Positions 1 to 11,900 of a DNA stretch of 64,000 bases are shown in pieces. The notes under the pieces are model-generated. The model saw nothing but the letters and a program-made list of their open reading frames with translations, did not search any database and had not been told where the DNA came from. A program made the position numbers and the translations under genes. Position 1 is the first letter of the stretch. The number at the start of each line of letters is the position of its first letter. Location: the NCBI GenBank assembly GCA_949825025.1, contig OX463781.1:25001047-25065046 (forward strand), given 5' to 3'. The stretch is from Siphlonurus alternatus. Taxonomy: Eukaryota; Arthropoda; Insecta; Ephemeroptera; Siphlonuridae.

Positions 1-272
1 CTTTAAAAAGTTATTATCGTTATTATTATTGTTTCCATATGAGAAGGAGAGTTCTTTTTAAAAGGTGATTTTCTCTCACAATCAATCCCCCCCCCCCTCT
101 TCCCTTTACATTTTTCCCTCAATTATTTTTCATCCTTTTTCAATCAATCTCCTCATTTTATAATCCTCACTCATAATTTCAAAAAAAAAAAAAAAAAAAA
201 AAAAAATGCAGTGCAAGTATTGCTTGCAGTCTTAAACTCAGTCCAACTCTGACTTTAACAAAACAGACTCAC

Positions 273-516
273 CCCTGTAGAGAGATGACATTTCCAGCGC
301 TTTCCACCCATCCTCCGCTGAGCATGGCCGCGAAGTACTGGCAGCGAGATGACAAGATACACTTGTGTGCTCTAATGCGTCGACCAGCCACCTCAACCGT
401 GACATCAGTGTTGATCTCCTCCAAGAACATACGAAGCAGATCCTCACCAAGGCGAGAGCAGGGACCTCCACGACCAGGGAAGGATGATGAGAGATCTGTC
501 TCTTCAGTGCTCGCGT
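273..516 (-). CDS. BTBD8: BTBD8-like gene, exon 4 (start of second BTB domain)
   Basis: Minus-strand exon from acceptor TTTGTAG| to donor CAGGG|GTGAGT, 244 bases, phase-consistent with the giant exon (G|AC gives Asp). It encodes SRLGEDLLRMFLEEINTDVT followed by AGRRIRAHKCILSSR, QYFAAMLSGGWVES and VISLQG, a textbook start of a BTB domain. LGEDLL and FAAMLSG.W.ES are what identify the family as BTBD8. The rest of the domain, the C-terminus and the polyadenylation site lie left of position 1. Confidence 0.9.
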
Positions 517-694
517 CTACAAAGGGCACACAAAAGTCAGTTCCAGCTTAGGCATGTTTTGATTGATTAAAACTGAAATAAACATAAATATAATTCTACA
601 CTCTAAAGATCATTTAAGAAGTCTAATTGTAATAAGAGTTTCTAGTTAAAAAAAAAAATGTTTAAAAAAAATACTATAAGTGAATATAACGTAC

Positions 695-3600
695 CTAATC
701 CGGATCTATCAACACTGCTCTGCATACTGCTTAGTTCAGATTCGTCTGTATCTTGGGTAGGACTGTGACATGACAGCAAGCTTGTACTGTTAACGCTGCC
801 TGGAGATTTACTTCTCACAAGACCTCTTGTCCCACGAACCATCAACTTGCTCTCTATCCACGAGGTTTCCTCAACTTTGCGTGTTCTGGCTCTGCCGTCT
901 CCTGGCTGGCGAGCCTCATTCTTGGTCACACCACGCCCGTCAAGGTCAGATAGTCGTACAAACTGTTTCCGTGCCTCAGAACTCTCCATCACTGGCTCCA
1001 GCTCTCCCCGGCCAGTTCTTATCTTCACTTCAGTTAGTGAAGTTTCATCCATACTGCGAGTCATTACTTTTATCTCACTACGTTCTGTATACTCAACCTT
1101 TGTTTTCTTTTCTATTTCACTGGTAGGAATGACACTATCTTCACTTAATGATTGTGTACTTTGAATTTTGATTTTCGTTAACGAAGCAGATTTTTGTAAT
1201 TCTTCAGATCGGAAAGATTTGTCACTAGATAAGCTTTGTGCTCTTTTGTGCTTCTTAGATTCTTCCAAATTTGGTTTTGGTTCAGAATTCCATGAGTGGC
1301 GGTTAATATTGGGTTTATTTCCTGATGCAGTGTGACGCCTCATTACAGGAGGTTCATTTTCAATAAACATAAAGAATCCTTGTTTTTCCTTTGGAATTTC
1401 AGGTTTTGGATCATCTGGTAACACTTGTGCTGTTTTTTTCTGTTCAGTAGGTTTATCTTCCTTAGAAGTTTCTCTTGAAAAAACTCGTCTTTCTATTTTT
1501 TTAGGTATTTCTCCTCTAGGCTTACTATCCCCAATATCGATATACATAGAAAAAAATGATTTTTTCTTTTCAATTTGTTCTGCAGTTTGTTCTTGTTCAG
1601 AAGGTGCAGGAACAACAACTTTTTTCTGACTTTCAGTTTCAGACAAATCAACAAAGAAACCTAGACCTGAATTTTTTCGTTTAACAATATCAGGTTCTTT
1701 TTCACATATTTTGACTGTTTCTAGCTGGGTTGGTAAAACACTTTGTAATTTTTTACGAATCTCTGGGGATTTAGGATCACTTGGATCACTCATATCAACC
1801 ACCCAAGCAGTTGCATCCAGTTTTCTCGGGAGTCGTGGACTGCTAGTTGGTGTTTCCATTGAAGCCATGTTGGCACCAGACAAAATGGGAGTAGACTCTG
1901 TCCTTCTTCTAGTCTGAGGACTATCCTTGACACCAATGTGAAAATCTGCAGTACTTACTCCACCAGATAAAATTGGCATAGATTCATCGTATTTCTGCTT
2001 CTTGTGTATTTCCATTGGTTTTGTTTCATTATGCATTTGTTCTAAGACATTTAATGTAATATTTTCTTGGCAGAATGTCTCAAGTGGTCCATCATTGTTT
2101 AGTGAATCTGGAGAGTGGACATCATCTTCTCCTGGAGGGACCAAGTGTGGATATTGCTGAAGAATGTTGGATTCTTGATAATCCATGCTAGGATAACAAC
2201 AGTCTTCAACTGACGGCATATTTGTGGGAGGAGTCATTGGTAATTTATTGCCACTTATTTGTCCTTCTGATCCAGTAACATGTTGGGAGAATGCAGGAAT
2301 GCAACTATTAAATAACAGCTGTCCTTGTTTTTTCTCATATTCTTGTCTAATAAATTCAATTTGTTGGTCATCTGCTTCCAATTCAAATGTGTTTCGACGT
2401 ACTAAAATTGCAGGGTGTTTAGGGTTGATATTTTCTGCAAGCTGTGAACAATCTAAAGATTTCGGACGATTGTCGCAGGGTTTTAAGTTAAATGCTGCAG
2501 GAGCTGATTTAATCATGTCCACGGTTGCAAAAGTGTCAAGTTCTGGGGGAATACTGATAGGAGGCTTAGGAGCAACAACTGAGGTTTCAAGCTTTGGTTT
2601 ATTTAAACAAAATGGTAAAAGTTCTTTAGCTGAATCACCAAGGGAAGTTTCTAGTACAGAAACAGGCTTATTTTCACATGGCAAGCAAGTTGGTTGCAAA
2701 TTAGCATCCGGTGTTTCAAGCTTGAGTATTTTATTTCCTTCAAGAGACTTAATATTTAATGTTTCCATACTAGATTCAATTTTTTCCAAATCATCATTGC
2801 AAACAATTATTGTACTTTCTTTAGTTTTAGTTTGTGCTGGATTTTTAATTATTTCGCGAATTTCTATTTTGTTTGTTGAGTGTGTGCTCTGAGGCATGGC
2901 AAAAGAAGAAAGTATTTTAACTTCTTCTTTTAAAGGAAGTGTTGTCTCCAGTTCTTTTACATATTGCACGTGTGGTATAACAGAAAGCTCTTCTACTGCT
3001 TGTATTGGAACTTTTGTTTTTTGTGAAACTGCTTCCACACTTTGAGCTTTGGATTTTGATATCTCAGTATCAATTCTATTGTCAGCTCCTGAGACATTGT
3101 TTGCTAGCTGAAATATCTTATCTGAATCCTTTTCTAGGAACTCAAGAGCACTTGCAGCAATATCTTCAGAATCAATAACTTCATGGTCTTCAGTGCTAGA
3201 AGTAGTGACACCTGCTATTGAAATTTTGTCTTCTTTGGAGTTGAGCCAATCCCCAGATGAGATCTCGCTATCATCCAGCAAAGATGAAGCATCAATAAAA
3301 AAGTTCCCACTATTTTTGTTTGAAGAGCGGTTAACATCATAAGTAGCAAACTGTGGGGTAGGAGTTATGTGCATATCACCTTGGTTTGAGTGTAGCACAA
3401 CATCACCAGTTGAGAATTCTTGCTCAATGCTAGTGACCAAGCAGAATGGCATATCGGCTTCCTTATTGTCAGGTTCCAAACATGCTGTCAAAGTTAAATG
3501 TTCATATTTCTCAGAGCCTAGTTCAAGCTGTGGATCTTGAATTAAAGATTTAACAGGTGATTCAATATTTTTGCTTTCAATCAATTTCTTTTCAGGAAAC

Positions 3601-4668
3601 TCAGTCTTTTTTTGTAATTTATCATTGCTTCTATTTTCTTCCTTAACTTTATCTGCCTTATTTTCAACAAAACATGATATCGAAACATTTTCTATTAATG
3701 TTTCAACAACCTTTAATTCAGAGTCTTTAGAAATTTTTTGACTTTGTCTTCTTGTTTCCATTTTCTTGGGTTGAACGTCAAGGGAAACATCAGTTTCTTG
3801 GATACTTGCATTTGAATCATTTTTTTCAATATTCTTTGCTGTAATGTCAACCTTTTCCTTGCCACTTATAATTTCTTCTGAATGAACTGATGATTTCTCC
3901 AAGTTTGTATCAGCTGGTTCGTCTGGAAATTCATGGTCTGATTCTGCATCAGAAATACTGGCCATTGTTGTACAGTTGTGTTTTCCATCATCTAATGTGG
4001 ACAGACCAGAAGTGTCAGACGTAGTGTGATCTCTTGGTAATAAGGGGCTTGAAAAACTAGGGTGAGATATTGACATTGTAGGATCTTCAGTACCAACACC
4101 ACAATCTACACCAGAATCTTGAGTCCTAGAAGATGGATCCATATCAGGGGTAACTAAAGAGCAGGGAGAAGATATGCAAGATAGTAAAATATCCTCCTGT
4201 TCTTCACTTTCACAAGTCTGTAATTCTTGATTTGGTTCTTCTTCTAATATTAAAAAAGCTTCTTGTTGAGCTTTAGATTTATACAAGAAATTATTTTTGG
4301 TTTGACGACTAGATAACTGTAGATAAGTAGGTTTTTTAATTAATGAATTATCTTTGATCAATTGAAACGATCTTATTAGTTCATCCTGTTCTTCAAGTTC
4401 TTGTTCTAACAGGTCAGAGGGTCGAGAGGGTTCAACACTACAAATGTCATCTAGAGGAACCAGAGAGTAATAGTGGGCACTGCTGCGACCTAGGCTGGCT
4501 CGTAATTCATCACAACTTTCCTCACAAAAACCATAGTCTTTGGCATCACCGGGGGAACACTGAGGAGTCTCATAAGCTTCAGAGTCAGGACTGGAGATAA
4601 AAAATTGCTGTAGGTATGCAAGAACACGTGTTTCTCCTTCAGATGGGTCTTCAAGCCAGTATATGTTT
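695..4668 (-). CDS. BTBD8: BTBD8-like gene, giant exon 3 (disordered insert)
   Basis: A single 3,974-base exon on the minus strand, acceptor GCTTACAG| and donor GGATTAG|GTACGT, encoding about 1,324 residues. It finishes BTB domain 1 (NIYWLEDPSEGETRVLAYLQQFF) and is then almost entirely Ser/Glu/Lys/Thr-rich and probably disordered. No enzymatic domain is visible. The C-terminal third holds repeated short motifs: ESMPILSGG and ESTPILSGA, and a hydrophobic-acidic series AWVVDMSD, GFFVDLSE, FFSMYIDIGD, GFFMFIEN. The exon ends in a Ser-rich stretch before BTB domain 2. Human BTBD8 carries its long disordered part after the second BTB domain, so the position here is notable. Open frames on the opposite strand (such as 2224-2892) are shadows. 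Confidence 0.85.
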
Positions 4669-5266
4669 CTGTAAGCAAAAGAATTCATGTAAGCATAAAA
4701 ACTGTATGTAATACAGCTCTAATTACACTGACAGTGACCTCAACAGGATGGTTCAAATATGTGAACACTTCAACTAAAGGAATATACTGTATTTTTATTT
4801 CAAAGCCAAGATATAAGACAGCCACTTCCCCCTTAGCTTTGCTTTGATCAGTGACAAAGCGCATGAGCGAAGAGCGAGGCAAAGATTAATATCATATGGC
4901 AATCTCAGAGTTTTAAAAAAAAGTAATGTTAACATTAAATTTATTTAGTTTAAAAAAATATTACTACTGTCATTAAGTCAGGAAAAAAGTTATAACAATG
5001 AAGAGATATCTGCCAGCAGTATGGGAAGTTCAAATATGATTATTGACATTCAGGTAAACACAATAAAAAAAAAAGAACAAATGCATTTGTTAGGTGGATG
5101 CATATGTACATGTTATTTAAAAAAATAAAAGAACTGAAGGTATAATGAGAGGTAAAGATAATTAGAATTAATGGCAGTAATTAGTAAATATTGTATAAAG
5201 TTAAGTTATGAGACAAGCAGTACCCATTACTGTACTTGAGTGCAACAAACAACAGTGACAGCTCAC

Positions 5267-5470
5267 CTCACAAAGTCATCAACCAGGTCCTCACATACTC
5301 CTGAGGGAAGCCTAACTCGCCAGGTGCCGTCTCTTGTCTCTTGAAGTTTCCCGGAGCACAGCTGGGAGTAGAGCTTTGCAGCACGAGTCTCAAGAATGCA
5401 GCGGTGTGTGAAGATAGACTTGCGGTTCCCCTCAAGCTCCAAGTCGCAAAACAAGTGACCACTTGCAACT
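5267..5470 (-). CDS. BTBD8: BTBD8-like gene, exon 2 (first BTB domain)
   Basis: Minus-strand internal exon bounded by TTGCAG| and GTGAG|GTGAGC. It carries the core of BTB domain 1: FCDLELEG (usual position of the SDV-type strand), then THRCILETRA (the AHR-x-IL-x-AR type helix), ending in LVDDFVR, which runs into NIYWLED at the start of the next exon like the usual FLRYIY-type helix. An open frame continues upstream to 5598, but that part lies before a good acceptor and belongs to an inverted repeat, so I exclude it. Entry and exit phases both match the neighbouring exons. Confidence 0.85.
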
Positions 5471-5520
5471 CTGCAATACAAATTAAAATATAATACTGTA
5501 TTTACATTTGTTCTGTGAAA

Positions 5521-6518
5521 ACCAGAGTCTTCTGCACGCAATGTTTCTAACAAAACATTGTTCAATGTCTGTCGCATAGCCCGATTATTGCGTGACACTT
5601 AAGTTCCAATTTTCGCCCACTAGAGCCACCAGAGGTGCCATTAGCGAGCGGTCTTTGTTGACTATGTGCCATTGCTTAACATAGGAATTTTGAGAGTTGA
5701 TGCCTAAATGTAACGATAACTTCTAAAATAAAACATCAAAAGTAAAAAAAAAAAAAAAAAAAATATCATAATTATTTCGTACTACATTGATCCAGATAAT
5801 GTAAAAAATTAATTATTAGCAAATATTAAGATACTTTATCTTATTTTTTAACACAAAAAAGAGATGACGCAGACAGAGGTTAAAGTTTAATTGCCCTTAA
5901 CCAGGTTCTGTGCGATCATAGATGTTGCATGGGACTCCAGTCACTCCGGCATTAAAGTCTAATAACAGCATAGAAACTTGTAGATTATTGAATTATTGCT
6001 ATGTATCTTCAGTACATAGAAATTCAAAGTTAAAATTTAAAAAACCCATTATATTGCATTTTATTTTTATATAAATCAACAAATGGACACTAATGCGGCT
6101 GGTAAGAGCAGCCAAGTCCTGCCAGAACTGCTAGCTAAGAGATTTTAGAGCTTACAAACCCTTGGGAACACAGAAATCTTATATATTACATACAACAGTG
6201 TTATCGCTTAACATTTCTTAAACCGTTTCAATGATAAAAAAACATTAAAATTCCTAATTTCTTCTATAAAACTTCAGCGCATGTGTCTTTCCATTTTACT
6301 TGATTTTTGAAAACATTTCCTCAAATTTTTAATAATTTTTTATATTATTCATAATGCTTTCCTAGATAATTACTGCTCGCGGTAGCGCCACCAGTGGCAA
6401 AAATTGTTAACAACAGAGTTAGTTTACTTTTTTTCTTTCTTGCGTTCAACAATAAAAAATTACACCACGCGACAGACATTGAACAAGTTTAAAAACATTG
6501 CGTGCAGAAGACTCTGGT
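5521..6518. repeat. Imperfect inverted repeat, about 1 kb, in BTBD8 intron 1
   Basis: ACCAGAGTCTTCTGCACGCA at 5521 recurs inverted at about 6499-6518, followed inward on both sides by AACATTG...TTCAATGTCTGTCGC. A second inner pair, GCCACCAGAGGTGCC (about 5625) and GCGCCACCAGTGGCAAA (about 6385), is also seen. This looks like an old foldback element; the middle is AT-rich with nothing recognised. Confidence 0.55.
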
Positions 6519-6584
6519 GATAACTTAAATAAAATCAATATATAGTAAATAAGTAAATATATGAGGGCCTTGTGATCAAGCGGG

Positions 6585-7195
6585 TTTAAAAACCATACTG
6601 TATTCACTATATAGCGTTTGCTTGGCTTTGTTGTTGTTTACATTCAGCAGTAGGTACTGAGAGAGGGAACTGGAATCACTTAATTTATTCCTCCTAATTT
6701 AACATATTTTAATTTTTTTAACAATAATATATACGTAAGAAATAAATATACATAACTTGAACATATACATTTTTTTTATTTTACCTAGTTTCTTTATCAT
6801 TACTTTTTGTTGTTCCGTTTCCCCCTCGTATTCAAAAGTCCGCGGGGAAAGCAATGGCCGGTGATTGGCTGAATTTTTTTAAGAATATTAGGGTCAATAT
6901 CAGTGCATAAGTGTCGTAAAATGGTCATTATTGACGTGAAATTTGGAGTCGATTTACATTTTATTTAATGATTTATTGTATTTTTCACAGATATCATTGG
7001 CAAATATTGTATTTTTTTCCATTTACTTGACATTTCAATCTATCAAATAAAATAATTGTCAAATGTACCACGATTGTCATATCGCAGAAAATAAATAGTT
7101 TTTGGTATGCTACTACCATGTTAAATAGGTGCTTTTTGCCTACATTCACGTGACGTCATATTTTTGTGACGTATGGTGAAAGACCCGTATATAGG
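6585..7195 (+). repeat. Dispersed repeat, copy A (inverted copy at 29098-29690)
   Basis: About 600 bases matching 29098-29690 on the opposite strand with only scattered differences, including the segments around GCCTACATTCACGTGACGTC and CAAAAGTCCGCGGGGAAAGC. It has no open frame and the function is unknown. The partner copy lies inside a TA-flanked element; this copy shows no such termini. Confidence 0.8.
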
Positions 7196-7373
7196 TCAGC
7201 TTTCAGTGTAACGAGATAAGAAATTAGCTTTTATCTCTGATGGTCTTTAAAACTGTTTAATCACCAGCCACTCATGATCATTGCAGAAATGAGGATTCTT
7301 TTACATTTTTTTTCCACTTTTTGTAACTACACTACACTAATACCTCTGTTTTCTAGTTTTTTTGAAACTTTTT

Positions 7374-7435
7374 TTTTTTTTTTTTTTTTTTTTGGTAAAG
7401 ATGGAGAGTGCTAAATTCTGAAACTCTGATTTAAA

Positions 7436-7466
<31 letters not shown>
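7374..7466. repeat. Poly-T and poly-A tracts
   Basis: A run of about 20 T (7374-7393) and a run of about 27 A (7440-7466) bracket a short AT-rich spacer, directly beside the inverted-repeat element that starts at 7476. They may be retroelement tails or slippage tracts. Confidence 0.7.
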
Positions 7467-7475
7467 GGCGATTAG

Positions 7476-10400
7476 CCCACGAGAAAATAAATGCGAATAA
7501 ATTGTGAATACGAGTGAAAAATTCACACATTTTCCCACATGTTGAAGCCGATTGACGACTCTCTCATGCAGATTGATGCGTCATTCACGCATTTTAACAA
7601 ATTTTTAATAATTTAACAAAATAAGTGTATTTCAAGCAATTTCGCCCATCCATATTGACATATACTGATTAATATTCACATAGTTGACTAGAGCAACTCC
7701 ACGCATTTTCACATAAATTGACGTATTTTTAATTTAGTATCAACTTCACCTCTATTGATGCAAATTGAGTTGATTCCACTCGCCCATTTTCATGAATTTT
7801 CACGCAGTTTCATCCAATTATGATCCAACATTTTTTATAAAGTCAGTTCATGTATACTGACGCACTTTCAGCCAGTTTGATGCAAAGTACGTTCACTCAC
7901 TTTGAAACTTTTTCATGCACATTCACCCATTTGTCAACCAATTTTTTTCATAAAGTCCCCTCATGCAAATTGACACATTTTGACATATTTTGACGCATTT
8001 TCACCAATTTGCTGACCATTTTTTTTCAGAAAGTCCCCTCATGCAAATTGGCGCATTTTGACATATTTTGACGCATTTTCACCAATTTGTTGACCATTTT
8101 TTTTCATAAAGTCCCCTCATGCAAATTGACACATTTTGACATATTTTGACGCATTTTCACCAATTTGCTGACCATTATTTTTCATAAAGTCCCCTCATGC
8201 AAATTGACACATTTTGACATATTTTGACGCATTTTCACCAATTTGCTGACCTTTTTTTTTTATAAAGTCCCCTCATGCAAATTGACACATTTTGACATAT
8301 TTTGACGCACTTTCACCCATTTGTTGACCATTTTTTTTTTTTAGTAAAGACCCCTAATGTTTTTTCACGCATTTTCACACATTTTCACACATTTTCACGC
8401 ACTTTGAACTATTTGTTCGACAATTTTTTTTAACAACATCCTTTAGTGCATATTAATGTATTTTAACATATTTTCAGCATCTCTCAGTAGGAAATTTGAC
8501 GTCCCATGACCAGCAAGTGACGTCATGGAACAAGGCGTGAAAAAATTTTATTCATGTGAGGGGACTTAGGAAAAAAATTAGTCGACAAATGGTCGAAGTG
8601 CGTAAAAATGTGTGAAAATGCGTGAAAATACATTAGTGGTCTTTATTAAAAAAAAGGGTCAACAAATGGGTGAAAGTGCGTGAAAAAGTGTGAAAATGCG
8701 TGGATATGCATGAAGGGACTTAATGAAAAATGTTGGTCGACAAATGGGTGAAAGTGCGTGGAAAAGTGTGAAAATGCGTGAATATGCATGAGGGGACTTC
8801 ATGAAAAAAATGTTCTACAAATCTGGTCACATGACCGGAAGTCATGTGACTTGGCGGTTGGTAGTAACACAAGATGGCTGACGCAGAGAGGTTATAGAAA
8901 GCTCCTCGTGTGTGTATGGTGATTTATGAGGTGTTTAAGTGAAGTTTTACTTATTCCTGAACATTAAATAGTTAATTACAATGAAGTTAGGTTACCATTC
9001 GTTTGTCCAGTGTTAATATTTGCCATTTTTTCGCACTTTTTATGATGTAAAAAGAGAAAATTTAATGTTGCATTTTTGCCGGTCGAGTTTTCAAAATGTC
9101 AGATTTAATTGGAGTCGCATAAAATATCGAAGATTAAGCCACGACGAGAAGTTCTATCAGATAAGTAAAAACAGTTCTTATTAATTTATTTAATTATGAC
9201 GAAGTATAAAAATAATTCCTTTAACAGTTAAATTATTCAAAGGAATCATTAATTATAAAAAGTAGTGAAAACCTTATACTGCTATATATTATAGTCAGCC
9301 TAGTAAGTTTTTTTTTTATAAAAGCCTCTCATTTTATACTAGCTGTATATCTGTATACCGGCCTATATTTCTGTTTGTAAAAATTATTGTTTTTATTTTG
9401 CTTTCGATGTTTGACAAATGAGAACAATCTTTATTACTGTACGTAAAAATTTGCGCGCGTTTCTTTGTGGATTTTTCGTACATTTCAGGTATCCATGGGG
9501 ACTGAGGCCATGGGACTGCATTCACTTCCAATGGTTTGGTGAGCTAGCCTGCGACGAAAAATGCATGAGACCATGTGTAAAAATTTGGTAAATGATGGTG
9601 TGAAAATTCGTGGGAATGAATGAATTTTGCATGTATAGACTTTGTGAAAAAATTACTTGTTAAATGTATGAAATTTTGTGAAAATGTTTGAAAAATATTA
9701 AATTTGAATGACTGGAATTTGTAAAATAATATGGTTGATAAAAGCGTGAAAGTTCATGAAAAAGCGTCAAAATGAGTGAATTTGAAGGACTGAACTTTGT
9801 AAAAAATAATGGTTGATAAAAGTGTGAAAGTTCATGAAAAAGCGTCAAAATGAGTGAATTTGAATGACTGGACATTGTAAAAAATTATGGTTGATAAAAG
9901 CGTGAAAGTTCGTGAAAAAGCGTCAAAATGAGTGAATTTGAATGACTGGACTTTGTAAAAAAATTATGGTTGATAAAAGCGTGAAAGTTCCTGAAAAAGC
10001 GTCAAAATGAGTGAATTTGAATGAATGGACTTAAGGAAAAAAATTAATCAATGAAAGTGTGAAAGTTCACGAAAAGGCGTCAAAATGTGCGAGCCAGTAT
10101 ACCTGAAAGTGTGTGAATTCGAGCGAAGTATTTTGGTGGCAGGCATTTACGTCAATATTTGTTAATATTAATCAAATTACATGAAAATGTGCCAATATAT
10201 GATATCAAATTCACTCGCGCATATTGACTCAGAAAAGGGGCGAAATTTAGGTGAATTGGAGTCAATATGCGCGAGCCAATATACCTGAAAGTGCATGAAG
10301 TCGAGCGAATTATTTCGGCAGGCATTTACGTCAATACTAATCAAAATACCTGAAAATGCGTCAATATAAAGTACCAAACATCGCCAAAGTGCATCAATAC

Positions 10401-10720
10401 ACGTTAATTCACTTGCGCATATTGACTCTAAAAAGGGGCGAAATTTAGGTGAATTGGAGTCAATATGCGCGAGCCAATATACCTGAAAGTGCGTGAAGTC
10501 GAGCGAAGTATTTCGGCAGGCATTCACGTCAATACTCGTCAATATTCATCAATATACGTGAAAATGCGTCAATATAAAGTACCAAACATCGCCAAAGTGC
10601 ATCAATACACGTTAATTCGCTCGCGCATATTGACTCCAAAAAGGGGCGAAATTTAGGTTAATTGGAGTCAATATGTGCGAGTGAATTTGTTGTGAGCTTT
10701 CACTCTTATTTTCTCGTGGG
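7476..10720. mobile_element. 3.2 kb element built of short degenerate words, with inverted ends
   Basis: Ends are CCCACGAGAAAATAA (7476-7490) and its exact complement (10706-10720). The left part (to about 8500) is made of words such as TTCACGCATTTTCAC and the right part of the complement GTGAAAATGCGTGAA. Tandem blocks: about 85-bp units at 7900-8340, shorter inverted units at 8540-8810, about 80-bp units at 9660-10060, and about 190-bp units at 10100-10690. A non-repetitive stretch at 8820-9540 interrupts the blocks. It encodes no transposase that I can see; small frames in the arrays (9660-9875, 10177-10656) are repeat translations. It sits in BTBD8 intron 1. Confidence 0.7.
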
Positions 10721-10734
10721 AGGTCGGTATCTTG

Positions 10735-11545
10735 AAGATTAAAGGGGAAAAAGGAAATGGAGAAAATTCAAAGAAGAGCAGCAAGAAGGGTGCTATAGTC
10801 AAAATCACATACGAGTTTCCCTATGCTTTTACATTACTCACCCACACATACCAACCCTCTAAAAAAACTACTTAACTAAATATCCAATGAAAGTGCATGA
10901 TAAAATGTCACATTAACTACGAAAATACTTTAAACATGGTTTTCTTTTCCAATGAAAATTTGACAGTGAGATTTAAAAATAACTACTGTACATCTTTTTT
11001 GTGTGTTAAAATTTGCTAAATTAAATGTTTGGAAATTGGCCCTCCTTGCGTCTCCTTGCCCAAAAGGCTGCGCACCGGAACTGCTAAAGGAAAGTCGTAT
11101 GTGATTTTGGGTATAGCTAGGATAGGCTATAGGAAGGGCTGGGGTGAGAATTGTTAGTAAAGATAATATTATTACTTTATAGAAAAAGACAGTGTAACTG
11201 AGATGATCAAGGAGCTGGGGTGGGAGGTGCACGGCGCTTGAGGACAGAAGGAGCGAGGTCAAGCTGACCACAATGTTTAAAATAGCAAGAGGAGAAAAGG
11301 GATGGGAGGAGATAAGTGAGATGGCAGTAAGAGGCAGGAGGGACCATGAGTGGAAACTGGAGTATGCATATGAGAGCAGCAGGAGTGATGTGGGGAAGTT
11401 TTCTTTTTACAGAAGAATGGTAAGAGAGTGGACCTACTCGACCGGGAGGTGGTGAGGAGACTGAGGAGGCTGGTAGTTCCGGGGAGTTCAAGAGGAGGTT
11501 CAGAAGCAAAAGCCTGAGGGGAGCCACCATGGTTTTATAGCCATA
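10735..11545 (+). pseudogene. LINE 3'-end relic
   Basis: Fragments parallel the C-terminal part of the reverse transcriptase ORF at about 59925-61610: GAAAATTCAAAGAAGAGCAG and CAAGAAGGGTGCTA (about 10760-10795), then GAGATGATCAAGGAGCTGGG (11200), GGAGGGACCATGAGTGGAAA, and the final GAGTTCA/AGAGGAGG block near 11495. Frames are broken and the middle (10800-11190) is largely lost. The subfamily differs from the intact copy. Confidence 0.7.
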
Positions 11546-11689
11546 GTTGCTGCTTCTATGATCAACTTATATGCATACTTATGTATAACATTCAAAGACA
11601 ATCATGCACTTTAAGATATATACAGTAGTATTATATTATGCATATATACTGTACTGCAGTATGCATACATGCATATTGTAATATTTTAC

Positions 11690-11868
11690 CTCAAAACGTC
11701 GTCTTTAAGATGTTGAGAAAGTTGCGCTTGCAGGCGACTAAGCTCTATGCTGCAACGGCGGCCAAATGCAGCAGAATAGGTTGATACTGTTGATAGGGTT
11801 ACTATATTTTGCTGGGGTGTTCGTTGGGGGGCGTTTCCTCTAGTCCTGGGCCCAGGCTGCCCTGCCAT
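11690..11868 (-). CDS. BTBD8: BTBD8-like gene, coding exon 1
   Basis: First coding exon of a BTB/POZ protein that I identify as BTBD8-like. Reading on the minus strand, the first in-frame ATG is at 11868, an in-frame stop lies upstream, and 59 codons plus two bases end at TTGAG|GTAAAA. The phase (AG|) fits the exon at 5470, giving AGA (Arg). The N-terminal half is low complexity, with many Gln, Pro and Thr; the end (SRLQAQLSQHLKDDVLR) is an amphipathic helix matching the segment that leads into the first BTB domain of animal BTBD8. Vertebrate BTBD8 is a presynaptic, AP-2/endocytosis-linked protein; any role here is by homology. Intron 1 is 6.2 kb and packed with repeats. Two short upstream ORFs precede the start (see findings). 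The exon is convincing because phase and alignment agree, but no transcript is available. Confidence 0.75.
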
Positions 11869-11882
11869 GAGGCATGTCGCCT

Positions 11883-11900
11883 TCACTGCTGAGGAGCCAT
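11883..11900 (-). promoter_or_regulatory. Upstream ORF in BTBD8-like leader
   Basis: ATG at 11900 in a strong Kozak context (ACC-ATG-G) opens a five-codon frame (MAPQQ) ending in TGA. A second upstream ATG at 11875 opens an 11-codon frame ending at 11840, overlapping the proposed main start at 11868. The main ATG has a weak context (C at -3, G at +4). Valid only if the mature leader includes these bases. Confidence 0.4.

Noticed and set aside
2224..2892. 222-aa frame on the plus strand
   Set aside because: Antisense shadow of the giant BTBD8-like exon; no splice context or recognisable domain.
5471..5598. Open frame extending BTBD8 exon 2 upstream with an ATG
   Set aside because: It lies before a strong acceptor, belongs to an inverted repeat (match near 6470-6518), and exon 1 at 11690-11868 fits phase and family alignment better.
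9660..10656. Frames such as 10177-10542
   Set aside because: Translations of about 80- and 190-bp tandem units of the word-based element.
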